A stretch of 64,000 nt of DNA, taken from contig NZ_JAPCIA010000001.1 in NCBI RefSeq assembly GCF_026107375.2, positions 2,170,001 to 2,234,000 of the forward strand, given 5' to 3'. This document shows positions 49,864 to 58,594 of this stretch, piece after piece. The notes below the pieces were generated by a model, which worked only from the letters and a program-made list of their open reading frames with translations, had not been told where the DNA came from and ran no database searches. The stretch comes from Sphingomonas sp. BT-65. GTDB lineage: Bacteria > Pseudomonadota > Alphaproteobacteria > Sphingomonadales > Sphingomonadaceae. Position numbers and translations under genes: made by a program. How positions within the stretch are numbered: position 1 is the stretch's first letter; each line of letters starts with the position of its first letter.

Positions 49864-52026
49864 TTACTGCGTCGGGAAACCCCGGCGCTTGAACAGCGCC
49901 TTCACGTCGGGATCGCGGCCGCGGAAGGCCTTGTAGGCTTCCTTGCGGTCGGTCTCGTTGCCCGTCGCCAGCAGGATGGTGCGGAACTTGTCGGCGGTGG
50001 CCTTGTCCCAGACGTTGCCGGTCTCCTCGAACGCCGCCCAGGTGTCGGCGTCCATCGTCTCCGACCACAGGTACGAATAGTACCCGGCCGAATAGGCGTC
50101 GGACGAGAACAGGTGATTGAACTGCGGCAGGCGGTGCCGCATCACGATCTCCTTGGGCATCTGCAGCTCGGCCAGCGTCTGGCGCTCGAACGCGTCGGGA
50201 TCGGCGACCGGCGTGTCGCGGTCGTGCAGCTTCATATCGACGATCGCCGAGGAGAGATACTCGACCGTGTCGAAGCCCTGGTTGAAGGTCTGCGCCTTCT
50301 CGATCTTCTCGACCAAAGCCGCCGGGATCACCTCGCCGGTCTTGTAGTGCTTGGCGAAGCGGTTGAGCACATCTGGCGTCAGCAGCCAGTTCTCGTTCAC
50401 CTGGCTCGGATATTCGACGAAGTCGCGCGGCGTGCCGCCGAGGCCGGGATAATAGACGTCGCCGAGCAGCGCGTGCAGCGCGTGGCCGAATTCGTGGAAC
50501 AGCGTCGAGGCGTCGTCGATGCTGATCAGCGTCGGTTCACCCCCGCCGCCCTTGGTGAAATTGTTGTTGTTCGAGCCCAGCACGATGTTGTCGCCGCGCA
50601 GCCCCGAACGGCCGCGATAGGCGGTCGCCCAGGCGCCCGAGCGCTTCCCCGCGCGCGCGAAATTGTCGAGGTAGAAGACGCCGACGGTCTTGCCCTCGCG
50701 CGTCACCTCGAAGGTGCGGACATCGGGGTGGAACACCGGGATGGTGCCGGTATTTTCCTTGAACTGCAGGTCGTAAAGGCGCCCTGCGGCATAGAACATG
50801 GCGTTCACCATGTTGTTGAGCTCGAGATACGGCTTCACCTCGCTCTCATCGAGGTCGTACTTCGCCTTGCGGACCTTTTCCGCATAATAGCGATAGTCCC
50901 AGCCTTCGATCGTGATCTTGGGCCCCTTGCCCGCCGCGGCCTCGGCATCGGCGAGCTTCTGCATATCGGCGACTTCCTCGAGCACGCGGGCACGCGCCGC
51001 GGGCCAGACCGACATCATCAGCTTGGTCGCGTTGGCGGGGGTCTCTGCCATCGTGTCGTCCATCCGGTATTCGGCGTGGTTCTTGAAGCCGAGGATCTTG
51101 GCGCGCTCCTGCCTGAGCTTGAGGATCGCGGCGATGGTCGCGTTGGTGTCGTTCGCGTCGCCATTGTCGCCGCGGTTGATGTACGCGTTGTAGACCTTCT
51201 CGCGCAGGTCGCGGCGCGTCGAGTACATCAGGAAGGGCTGCATCGACGAGCGCGTGTTCTTGACCGCCCACTTCCCCGCCTGGCCGCGCGCCTTGGCTTC
51301 CTCGGCAAGGCTCGCCTTGAAGCTATCGGACAACCCGGCGAGGTCGGCCTCGCTCGCCAGGATGATCGCGGTCTCCTCATCGGCCAGCACGCGCTTGCTG
51401 AACTCGGTGTAGAGCTTGGCGAGTTCGCCGTTGATGCGCTTGACCTCGGTCTTCTGCGCGTCGTCGAGCAGCGCGCCCGAGGTGACGTAGTCGCGATATT
51501 CGCGCTCGAGCAGGCGCAGTTGCTGGGCGTTGAGGCCGAGCGACTGACGCTTGTCGTGAAGCGCCTTCACCCGGGCGAACATCTTGGGGTCGAGGCTCAA
51601 TTCGGTGAAGAAGGCCGAGAGCTTGGGACTCCATTCGGCCGCGATCTTCTGCACCTCGGGCGTGGCGAGGTTGCTGGTGTAGACGCCCCATACCGGGAAG
51701 ACGCGGTTGAACGCGCTGGTGTTCTTCTCGGCCGCCTCGATCGTGTTGGCGAAGGTCGGGGCCTCGGGATTGTCGCGGATCTTGACGAACTCGGCGCGCG
51801 CCTCGGCCATCGCCTTCTCGAACGCCGCCGGGAACATCGCCGGGGTCAGCTTGTCCCACTGGGGCACGCCGTCGAACAGGCCGGGCCATTTGTCGAGCAT
51901 CGGCGCGGGATCGGGGGCAGCGGCGGTGGCGGGAGCCGGAGCGTTCTGGGGCATGGGAGCGGCCTGGACGTTGGTGGCGAACAGCGAGGTGGTGGCGAGC
52001 AGGATCGCGCCGGTGACGGGCTTCAT
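49864..52026 (-). CDS. M3 family zinc metallopeptidase (peptidyl-dipeptidase Dcp-like)
   Basis: A 720-residue exported M3 peptidase. A signal peptide (MKPVTGAILLATTSLFATNV) and an Ala/Pro-rich linker lead to the M3 fold. The zinc motif is in STLFHEFGHALHALL, with the third ligand in the downstream FVEYPSQVNENWLL segment. The C-terminal YLWSETMDADTWAAFEE is typical of Dcp-type dipeptidyl carboxypeptidases. The signal peptide suggests periplasmic peptide breakdown. The start was chosen at MKPVTG; the frame stays open far upstream but without family similarity. Confidence 0.92.
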   Translation of the reverse strand: MKPVTGAILLATTSLFATNVQAAPMPQNAPAPATAAAPDPAPMLDKWPGLFDGVPQWDKLTPAMFPAAFEKAMAEARAEFVKIRDNPEAPTFANTIEAAEKNTSAFNRVFPVWGVYTSNLATPEVQKIAAEWSPKLSAFFTELSLDPKMFARVKALHDKRQSLGLNAQQLRLLEREYRDYVTSGALLDDAQKTEVKRINGELAKLYTEFSKRVLADEETAIILASEADLAGLSDSFKASLAEEAKARGQAGKWAVKNTRSSMQPFLMYSTRRDLREKVYNAYINRGDNGDANDTNATIAAILKLRQERAKILGFKNHAEYRMDDTMAETPANATKLMMSVWPAARARVLEEVADMQKLADAEAAAGKGPKITIEGWDYRYYAEKVRKAKYDLDESEVKPYLELNNMVNAMFYAAGRLYDLQFKENTGTIPVFHPDVRTFEVTREGKTVGVFYLDNFARAGKRSGAWATAYRGRSGLRGDNIVLGSNNNNFTKGGGGEPTLISIDDASTLFHEFGHALHALLGDVYYPGLGGTPRDFVEYPSQVNENWLLTPDVLNRFAKHYKTGEVIPAALVEKIEKAQTFNQGFDTVEYLSSAIVDMKLHDRDTPVADPDAFERQTLAELQMPKEIVMRHRLPQFNHLFSSDAYSAGYYSYLWSETMDADTWAAFEETGNVWDKATADKFRTILLATGNETDRKEAYKAFRGRDPDVKALFKRRGFPTQ

Positions 52027-52111
52027 CAAATTCCCCCGGAATATGGTGTGATAGGCGAATGATACGCAGCCGCCAACGCCATTGGCAAGCGGTTGACTCT
52101 GTCTACCAACG

Positions 52112-52126
52112 GAACAAAATAGGAAC
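52112..52126 (+). promoter_or_regulatory. LexA/SOS box upstream of imuA
   Basis: GAAC-AAAATAG-GAAC is the alphaproteobacterial SOS operator GAAC-N7-GAAC (direct-repeat form). It lies 36 bp before imuA and overlaps the -10 region of a likely promoter (TTGACT at 52093-52098). It should place imuA-imuB-dnaE2 under LexA control. Confidence 0.85.
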
Positions 52127-52161
52127 GATCTGTCCCGAGTCGGAGTTTGCAGGCAGGAAAC

Positions 52162-52911
52162 ATGGCCGATCCCGCCGTCATCAGGCAATTGCGCGAGACG
52201 CTGAGCGCAATCGAGGGAAGCGGTTTTCTTCGCCGCCGCCCGGTGCTGCCGTTCGGCCTCGGCAGGCTCGATACGCGGCTGGCGGATGGCGGGCTGCGGC
52301 TTGATGCGCTGCACGAGGTCGCGGCGGCGACGCCCGACCTGTCCGACGATGCCGCCGCGACCCTGTTCACGGCCGGAATCGCCGCGCGCGCCTGGGGCCC
52401 GGTGCTGTGGGTGGTGCGGCGGCGCGACCTGTTCGCGCCGGGCCTCTACCAGTCGGGGCTCGCGCCCAAGCGCGTGCTCTATGCCGAGGCCGCGGACGAT
52501 GACGAGCTGCTCGCGATCATGGAGGAGGGACTGCGGCACCGCGGCCTCGGCGCGGTGGTGGGCGAGGCGCGGCGGGTGGGCATGCCGGCGACGCGACGGC
52601 TCCAGCTCGCGGCGGAGGGCGGGCGCACGATCGCGCTGCTGATGAAGCGGCACCCCAGGCAGGCGGGTGACCCGCTCGGCGCGCCCTCGGCGGCGGTGAC
52701 GCGGTGGCGCGTGGCCTGCGCGCCCTCGGCGCCGCTGCCGGTGGAAGGCGTGGGGCGTGCGCGCTGGCAGCTCGGCCTCGCACGGCAAAAGGGGGGCGAT
52801 TCTTTCGATATTCAAGTGGAGGCATGCGATGAAACGGGTCGCTGCGCTCTACCTGCCCCTCTGGCCGATCGAGCGGTTGCGGCAGGCGGAGCGGCGGCAC
52901 GCGCCGCCTGA
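52162..52911 (+). CDS. imuA: ImuA, SulA/RecA-like accessory mutasome protein
   Basis: A 249-residue ImuA, the RecA-like partner of ImuB and DnaE2 in damage-induced mutagenesis. Landmarks are VLPFGLGRLDTRLADGGLRL, TLFTAGIAARAWGPVLWVVR, RRDLFAPGLYQSGLAPKRVL and GLRHRGLGAVVGEARRVGMP. The ATG at 52162 begins MADPAVIRQLRETL. Its 3' end overlaps imuB by 83 nt, and the C-terminal DIQVEACDETGRCALPAPLA still matches the family, so the overlap is genuine. It is the first gene behind the SOS box. Confidence 0.93.
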   Translation: MADPAVIRQLRETLSAIEGSGFLRRRPVLPFGLGRLDTRLADGGLRLDALHEVAAATPDLSDDAAATLFTAGIAARAWGPVLWVVRRRDLFAPGLYQSGLAPKRVLYAEAADDDELLAIMEEGLRHRGLGAVVGEARRVGMPATRRLQLAAEGGRTIALLMKRHPRQAGDPLGAPSAAVTRWRVACAPSAPLPVEGVGRARWQLGLARQKGGDSFDIQVEACDETGRCALPAPLADRAVAAGGAAARAA

Positions 52912-54718
52912 GATCGCGCACGGCGCGCTCCCCGCGGCACGCGCCCCGCTGCGCAAGCCGGCCCAGCATGAGGGTCATTGGCGCCCCGGCGCACGCTGGG
53001 CGGCGGATGCGGATGAGGTGTCGGCACAATCCTCCCCCGCCAGGGAGTGCCGGGTTGGATTGCCGCCGGCAATCCAAGCCCGTGCCGGGGGCACGGGCGA
53101 CCCGACACTGTGGCAGGCGAAGCCTGACGGAGGGGGAGGAAGCACAACGGGAGTTGGTCGCCGCCCTCCCCCTCCACCGCCTTCGGCGGTCCCCCTCCCC
53201 CTGGCGGGGGAGGATCAGGGCGACCCCCTCGTCACCTCGCTCCGCAACGGCAGCCGGATCGAGATCGCCGCGGCCTGCCCCGCTGCCCAGGCATTGGGGC
53301 TGCGAGCCGGCATGGCGGTCACCCAGGCGCGCGCGCAGGTGCGCGGGCTCGATATCCGCCCGGCGGATCCCGAGGGCGATCTCGCCGCGCTCCGCCGTCT
53401 CGCTACCCTCGCGGCACGGCGCTGGTCGCCGATCGTCGCACTGTCGGGCAGCGACGGGCTGTTCCTTGACCTCACCGGCACGGCGCATCTGTTCGGCGGC
53501 GAAGCCCGGATGGCACGCCATTTCGTCCGCCTGCTCGCTCGCGCCGGCTTCACCGCGCAGGTCGCGGTCGCCGACACGCCAGGCGCCGCCTGGGCGCTGG
53601 CGCGGCATGCGCGCGAACGGGTGACGATCTGCCCGCCCGATCGACAGGCGCAGGCGCTCACCGATTTCCCCACCTCCGCGCTGCGCATCGACGAAGCCGC
53701 GGTCGAACTGCTCAAGCGCCTCGGCATCGAACGGATCGGCCAGCTCGCCGCGATGCCGCGCGGACCGCTCGTCCGCCGCTTCGGCGCGGCGGCGGTGCTG
53801 CGCATCGACCAGGCGCTGGGCCGCATGCCCGAGCCGCTCGACCCGGTGATCCCGCCCGAGGCCGTCGTCGCCCGCCAGCGCTTCGCCGAGCCGATCGCGA
53901 CGGCCGAGGCGATCGAACATTGGCTGGGCGAGCTCGTCCCCAGCCTCACCGCCGCGCTCGAGGGCGAGGGGTTGGGTGTACAGGCGCTCGAATGCATCGC
54001 CGACCGGGTGGACGGCGTGCCGCAGCGTATCCGCATCGGCCTTGCCCGGCCGAGTCGCGATCCGGCGCATCTCCTGCGCCTGCTCAAGCGCCGGATCGAG
54101 GATGTGGAGCCTGGCTACGGCATCGACGCCATCGCGCTCCACGTGCGCCGCGCCGCGCCGCTGGGCCCCGAGCCGGTGGTCGAGCGGCTCGACGAGGAGG
54201 CCGCGCCCGACATCGCGACCCTGGTCGATACGCTGGCGACGCGGATCGGCCTCAAGCGGATGTGGCGAATGCGCGCAGTGGAGAGCGACGTCCCCGAACG
54301 CGCCGCGGCGCGGACGGCGGTGCTCGACCCGCCCGAACGCGGCGGCGCGCGGCCACGGATCGACGATGTGGGACAGCTCGATCGCAACCCGGCGCTGCAT
54401 CCCTGGCATCCCGAATGGCCCAAGCCCGCGCGCCTGCTGCGCCGGCCCGAGCGGCTCGACCATGTCATCGCCGAGCTGCCCGACCATGCCCCGCGCCGCT
54501 TCACCTGGCGCGGCCAGCCCCACCGCGTGGTGCGCGCCGACGGGCCCGAGCGAATCCATGGCGAATGGTGGAAGCGCCCAGCCGAGGCCGAGCAGGTGCG
54601 CGACTACTTCCGCGTCGAGGACGAGGCCGGCCGCCGCTACTGGCTGTTCCGCCGCGGCGATGGCGAGCAGAGCGCGACGGGGGACCTCAGCTGGTATCTC
54701 CATGGGGTGTTCGGATGA
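52829..54718 (+). CDS. imuB: ImuB, Y-family-like mutasome protein with an in-frame repeat insertion
   Basis: A 629-residue ImuB (DinP-like, catalytically inactive Y-family polymerase that hubs the mutasome). Start MKRVAALYLPLWPIERLRQ; the palm-finger region resumes with RIEIAAACPAAQALGLRAGM, and later LFLDLTGTAHLFGGEARMAR and ALEGEGLGVQALECIADRVD. Residues about 67-129 are encoded by a palindromic repeat and read as low-complexity Gly/Pro/Arg (including GRRPPPPPPSAVPLPL); most ImuB proteins are about 100 residues shorter. The catalytic acidic residues of Y-family polymerases are not evident, as in other ImuB. It is coupled to dnaE2 by ATGA. Confidence 0.9.
   Translation: MKRVAALYLPLWPIERLRQAERRHAPPEIAHGALPAARAPLRKPAQHEGHWRPGARWAADADEVSAQSSPARECRVGLPPAIQARAGGTGDPTLWQAKPDGGGGSTTGVGRRPPPPPPSAVPLPLAGEDQGDPLVTSLRNGSRIEIAAACPAAQALGLRAGMAVTQARAQVRGLDIRPADPEGDLAALRRLATLAARRWSPIVALSGSDGLFLDLTGTAHLFGGEARMARHFVRLLARAGFTAQVAVADTPGAAWALARHARERVTICPPDRQAQALTDFPTSALRIDEAAVELLKRLGIERIGQLAAMPRGPLVRRFGAAAVLRIDQALGRMPEPLDPVIPPEAVVARQRFAEPIATAEAIEHWLGELVPSLTAALEGEGLGVQALECIADRVDGVPQRIRIGLARPSRDPAHLLRLLKRRIEDVEPGYGIDAIALHVRRAAPLGPEPVVERLDEEAAPDIATLVDTLATRIGLKRMWRMRAVESDVPERAAARTAVLDPPERGGARPRIDDVGQLDRNPALHPWHPEWPKPARLLRRPERLDHVIAELPDHAPRRFTWRGQPHRVVRADGPERIHGEWWKRPAEAEQVRDYFRVEDEAGRRYWLFRRGDGEQSATGDLSWYLHGVFG
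53029..53215. repeat. Palindromic element inserted in frame in imuB
   Basis: Perfect 17-bp outer arms (53029-53045 with 53199-53215), an inner pair matching at 8 of 9 positions (53046-53054 with 53101-53109), and within it two tri-loop hairpins (10 bp at 53055-53077 and 9 bp at 53078-53098). Between the inner and right outer arms are CAGGC-GAA-GCCTG and ACCGCC-TTC-GGCGGT. The plan matches the intergenic element at 30021-30179. Confidence 0.88.
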
Positions 54719-57700
54719 GTTACGCCGAGCTCCAGGTCACCACGCATTTCTCGTTCCTGCGCGGCGCCTCCTCGCCCGAGGAATTGTTCCGCCAGGCCGC
54801 TTTGCTCGGCCTGCCCGCGCTCGGCATCGTCGACCGCAATTCGGTGGGCGGGGTGGTGCGTTCGCTGGTCGCCGCCGAGCAATTCGCCGCGCTCGGCGCG
54901 CCGATCCGGATGATCGCGGGCTGCCGGCTCGACCTGACCGACGGCAGCTCGGTGCTGGTCTGGCCCGAGGATCGCGCCGCATGGTCGCGGCTCACCCGCC
55001 TGCTCACGCTCGGCAAGTCCCGCGCCGACGCGCAAAGGGGCGAGAAGGGCAGATGCTTCCTTCATTGGGAGGATCTCGCCGAGGCGGCCAAAGGGCTGGT
55101 CGGCGCGCTGGTGCCCGGCATGGCCGACCCGGGCGACCCCTTGGCGCTACGCTGGATGGCGGACGCGTTCGGCGACCGCGGCCATGTCTGCCTGACCCAG
55201 CACCGCCGTCCCGGCGATGCGATGCGGCTGCACCAGCTCGACATCGCCGCCCGGCGCTTCGGGCTCACGCCACTCGCCACCGGTGACGTGCTCTACGCCA
55301 CCCCGGGTGAGCGCATGCTGCAGGACGTGGTCACCGCAATCCGCGAGAAATGCACGATCGACGAGCTTGGCTTCCGCCGCGAGCGCAGCGCCGACCGGCA
55401 TCTGAAATCACCCGAAGACATGGCGCGCCGCTTCCGCGATCATCCCGAAGCGCTGCGCGCGTCGCTGGCGATCGCCGAACGCTGCACCTTCTCGCTGCGC
55501 GAGCTCAAGCATCAATATCCAGAGGAGGAAGTCCTTCACGGAAGGACGGCGCAGCAAGCGTTGCACCAACTGGCATGGAACGGGCTGCGGCAAAAATTTG
55601 GGCCGCATCCGGCCAAGCCCTATTGCGACCTGCTCACCCACGAGCTCGGGCTGGTCGAGCGGATGGGCTACGCGCCCTATTTCCTCACGGTCAATTCGAT
55701 CGTCCAGTTCGCCTTGAGCCAGCAGATCCTGTGCCAGGGGCGCGGCAGCGCGGCCAATTCGGTGATCTGCTTCGCGCTCGGCATCACCTCGATCGATCCG
55801 ATCGAGCACCAATTGCTGTTCGAACGCTTCATCTCGACCGAGCGCAAGGAGCCGCCCGACATCGATGTCGATTTCGAGCATGAGCGGCGCGAGGAAGTGA
55901 TCCAGTGGATCTACGAGGCCTATGGCCACGATCATGCCGCGCTGACCGCGGTGGTCAGCCGCTACCGCTCGCGTGGGGCATTGCGTGAGGTCGGCAAGGC
56001 GATGGGTCTGCCCGAGGATCTGACGGCGGCGCTGTCGAGCCAGGTCTGGGGCTCGTCGAACGATGTCGACGACAAGCATGCCGACGCGCTCAACCTCGAC
56101 CGCAGCGACCCGCGCCTCGCGCTGACGCTCGAGTTGGCACGCCAACTGGTCGGCACGCCGCGCCATCTGTCGCAGCATCCCGGCGGCTTCGTGCTGACCC
56201 GCGACAAGCTCCACGACCTGATCCCGGTCGAGCCGGCGGCGATGATCGACCGCCGCGTAGTCGAGTGGGAGAAGCTCGATATCGAGGAGCTCGGCTTCAT
56301 GAAGGTCGATATCCTCGGCCTCGGCATGCTCGGTTGCATGCGCCGCGCCTTCGACTTGCTCGCCGCGCACAAGGCGACGCACCTCACCCTCGCCTCGCCG
56401 CTGATGCAGAAGGACGATCCGCTCACCTTCGAGATGATCCGGCAGGCCGACACGCTCGGCGTGTTCCAGATCGAGAGCCGTGCGCAGATGTCGATGCTGC
56501 CGCGGATGAAGCCGGTCAATTTCTACGACATCGCGATCCAGGTGGCGATCGTCCGGCCCGGCCCGATCCAGGGCAATATGGTGCACCCCTATCTCAAGCG
56601 GCGGCAGGATCCCGATCAGGTCGAATATCCCTCGCCCAAATTGAAAACGGTGTTGCTGAAAACATTGGGCGTGCCGCTGTTCCAGGAACAGGCGATGCAG
56701 GTCGCGATCGTCGGGGCGGGTTTTTCGCCTTCGGAAGCTGACCGGCTACGCCGCGCCATGGCGACGTTCAAGTCAACCGGAGGAATTGGCGAGTTCAGAC
56801 CCAAGCTGATCGATGGCATGCTGGCCAACGGCATCAGCCAGGAGTTCGCCGAGCGGCTGGTCGCGCAGATCGAGGGGTTCAGCAACTACGGCTTCCCGGA
56901 GAGCCATGCGGCGAGCTTCGCCAAGATCGCCTACGCCTCGTCTTGGATGAAATGCCATCATCCCGACGTGTTCTGCACGGCGCTGCTCAATGCGCAGCCG
57001 ATGGGCTTCTACGCGCCCGCCCAGCTCATCCGCGATGCCCGGACGCACGGCGTGGAGGCGCGGCCGGTGTGCATCAACGACAGCGACTGGGATACGCGGA
57101 TGGTGCCGGAAGGAGATAATGCACGGCCGCGGCATGCCGGCTTCTGTGGAACCGATACGGATTGGGCGACCCTTCAGCCCATCCGGCTGGGCATGCGGAT
57201 CGTACAGGGGCTGTCAAAGGACGACGGCGAGGCCATCATCAAGGCCCGCACCGCTGACGGTCCTTTCACCTCGATCGAGGAGGTCTGGCGCCGTTCGGGC
57301 GTGAAGCCAGCCGCGCTCGAACGGCTGGCGCGCGCCGATGCCTTTCAGGCGCTGGGGCTCAATCGCCGCCAGGCACTGTGGGCGATCAAGGGTCTCGCCA
57401 ACCGGCCGCTCGACCTGTTCGCTGCCGCCGACCTGCGCGAGGGCAAAACCGCGCCCGAGAGCATCGAGGCGCCGGTCGCGCTCGCGCCGCTCACGCAAGG
57501 GCGCGAGGTGGTCGAGGATTACCGCGCGACGCAATTGTCGCTCCGCGCGCATCCGGTGGCGTTCCTGCGCGATCGCCTTGCGGCGCGGCGGATCGTGCGA
57601 TGCGCGGACCTCATGCAGATGAAGGACGGCCAGCGCGTCGAGGTCGCCGGGCTGATCCTCGTGCGCCAGCGGCCGGGCAGCGCCAAGGGCGTGGTGTTCG

Positions 57701-58026
57701 TGACGCTGGAGGACGAGACCGGCATCGCCAATGCGGTGCTGTGGGCCGACCGGTTCGAGGCCAATCGCCGCACCGTAATGGCCGCGACGATGCTCGCGGT
57801 GCGCGGCCGGGTGCAGCGCGAGGGGATCGTGATCCATGTCGTCGCCGAGCAGCTCACCAACTTGACCGACTGGCTGCGCGAGGTGGGCGATCTCGACCTG
57901 CCGCACCTCATGCCCGGCGACGGCGCGACGCATGGCGGCACGATCGACCCGCGCGACCGGCTGCTGCCGCGCCGCAGCCTCAAGACGCCGGACCTGATCC
58001 CGGTGCGTTCGCGGGATTTCCATTGA
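54715..58026 (+). CDS. dnaE2: Error-prone DNA polymerase DnaE2
   Basis: A 1103-residue alpha-subunit-like polymerase, the damage-induced paralogue of DnaE1. It begins with a PHP domain (YAELQVTTHFSFLRGASSPE), and the polymerase core has CQGRGSAANSVICFALGITS, the catalytic PPDIDVDFEHERREEVIQ, and SQHPGGFVLTRDKLHDLIPV. The C-terminal part has an OB domain (VEVAGLILVRQRPGSAKGVV) and ends at PVRSRDFH; the length is typical and shorter than replicative DnaE. It overlaps imuB by ATGA and completes the imuA-imuB-dnaE2 cassette. A 2H-phosphoesterase-like gene follows one base after its stop. Confidence 0.96.
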   Translation: MSYAELQVTTHFSFLRGASSPEELFRQAALLGLPALGIVDRNSVGGVVRSLVAAEQFAALGAPIRMIAGCRLDLTDGSSVLVWPEDRAAWSRLTRLLTLGKSRADAQRGEKGRCFLHWEDLAEAAKGLVGALVPGMADPGDPLALRWMADAFGDRGHVCLTQHRRPGDAMRLHQLDIAARRFGLTPLATGDVLYATPGERMLQDVVTAIREKCTIDELGFRRERSADRHLKSPEDMARRFRDHPEALRASLAIAERCTFSLRELKHQYPEEEVLHGRTAQQALHQLAWNGLRQKFGPHPAKPYCDLLTHELGLVERMGYAPYFLTVNSIVQFALSQQILCQGRGSAANSVICFALGITSIDPIEHQLLFERFISTERKEPPDIDVDFEHERREEVIQWIYEAYGHDHAALTAVVSRYRSRGALREVGKAMGLPEDLTAALSSQVWGSSNDVDDKHADALNLDRSDPRLALTLELARQLVGTPRHLSQHPGGFVLTRDKLHDLIPVEPAAMIDRRVVEWEKLDIEELGFMKVDILGLGMLGCMRRAFDLLAAHKATHLTLASPLMQKDDPLTFEMIRQADTLGVFQIESRAQMSMLPRMKPVNFYDIAIQVAIVRPGPIQGNMVHPYLKRRQDPDQVEYPSPKLKTVLLKTLGVPLFQEQAMQVAIVGAGFSPSEADRLRRAMATFKSTGGIGEFRPKLIDGMLANGISQEFAERLVAQIEGFSNYGFPESHAASFAKIAYASSWMKCHHPDVFCTALLNAQPMGFYAPAQLIRDARTHGVEARPVCINDSDWDTRMVPEGDNARPRHAGFCGTDTDWATLQPIRLGMRIVQGLSKDDGEAIIKARTADGPFTSIEEVWRRSGVKPAALERLARADAFQALGLNRRQALWAIKGLANRPLDLFAAADLREGKTAPESIEAPVALAPLTQGREVVEDYRATQLSLRAHPVAFLRDRLAARRIVRCADLMQMKDGQRVEVAGLILVRQRPGSAKGVVFVTLEDETGIANAVLWADRFEANRRTVMAATMLAVRGRVQREGIVIHVVAEQLTNLTDWLREVGDLDLPHLMPGDGATHGGTIDPRDRLLPRRSLKTPDLIPVRSRDFH

Positions 58027-58027
58027 G

Positions 58028-58552
58028 ATGGGCGGGCAGGCGAAGCGGCAATGGCACAGGCCGCTCTATCTGATGATCAAGCCGCACTCGCCCGAACGTG
58101 CCCGGCTCGTCCGCCTCTGCGCGGCGCTCGGGATCGAGATCAGCTACGCGCCCGAACGGTGGCACAGCACCTTGCTGCCGATTGGGGAGAGCACGCGATC
58201 GACGATCGACAAGGTGCATTGGGCGCTGGAGCGGCTCGACGCCGAACCCTTTCCGGTCGCGTTCGACCATATCGAGGGCGACACGCTCAAACCCCGCAAG
58301 GGCCAGCGCACACCAGGATATTTCCAGCGTGCCCTCGCGGCGCGCATCGCGCGTTGCGGCATTCCAGTGCCGGACTACAAGTTCAGCCTGCACCTCAATC
58401 TCGCCTATGGCGGCGCCTCGGCGCGGCGCGCCGCGGTCCCGCTCATCGAATGGGCGGTCGATGAAATCTTGCTGATCGAAAGCGGGAACGGCCGGCATAT
58501 CGATCATGGCCGATGGCCGCTGATCGATCGGCAGGGCGTGCTCGAATTCTGA
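58028..58552 (+). CDS. 2H phosphoesterase / 2'-5' RNA ligase-like protein after dnaE2
   Basis: A 174-residue protein of the 2H phosphoesterase (LigT/2'-5' RNA ligase-like) type. The first motif is RWHSTLLPIGE (H46-S-T48) and the second is LHLNLAYGG (H122-L-N124), where the usual H-x-T/S has asparagine. The N-terminus MGGQAKRQWHRPLYLMIKPH is also typical. Its ATG comes one base after the dnaE2 stop, with no promoter space, so it is probably translated from the SOS mutasome transcript. Enzyme activity (RNA 2',3'-cyclic phosphodiesterase, ligase, or none) cannot be set from sequence. Confidence 0.8.
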   Translation: MGGQAKRQWHRPLYLMIKPHSPERARLVRLCAALGIEISYAPERWHSTLLPIGESTRSTIDKVHWALERLDAEPFPVAFDHIEGDTLKPRKGQRTPGYFQRALAARIARCGIPVPDYKFSLHLNLAYGGASARRAAVPLIEWAVDEILLIESGNGRHIDHGRWPLIDRQGVLEF

Positions 58553-58594
58553 TCGGTCCCGGCGCGGGATCGCGCCGCCACAGCCGATCGATGC

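Noticed and set aside
48400-52062. A 1220-codon open frame on the plus strand across rlmE, Ppx/GppA, tRNA-Gln and the M3 peptidase
   Set aside because: It is antisense to four well-identified genes and a tRNA and its translation is Arg/His/Gly-rich without family motifs. High GC produces such shadows.
53029-53215. A frameshift or sequencing error in imuB
   Set aside because: The insert keeps the frame and the flanking ImuB domains continue normally on both sides.
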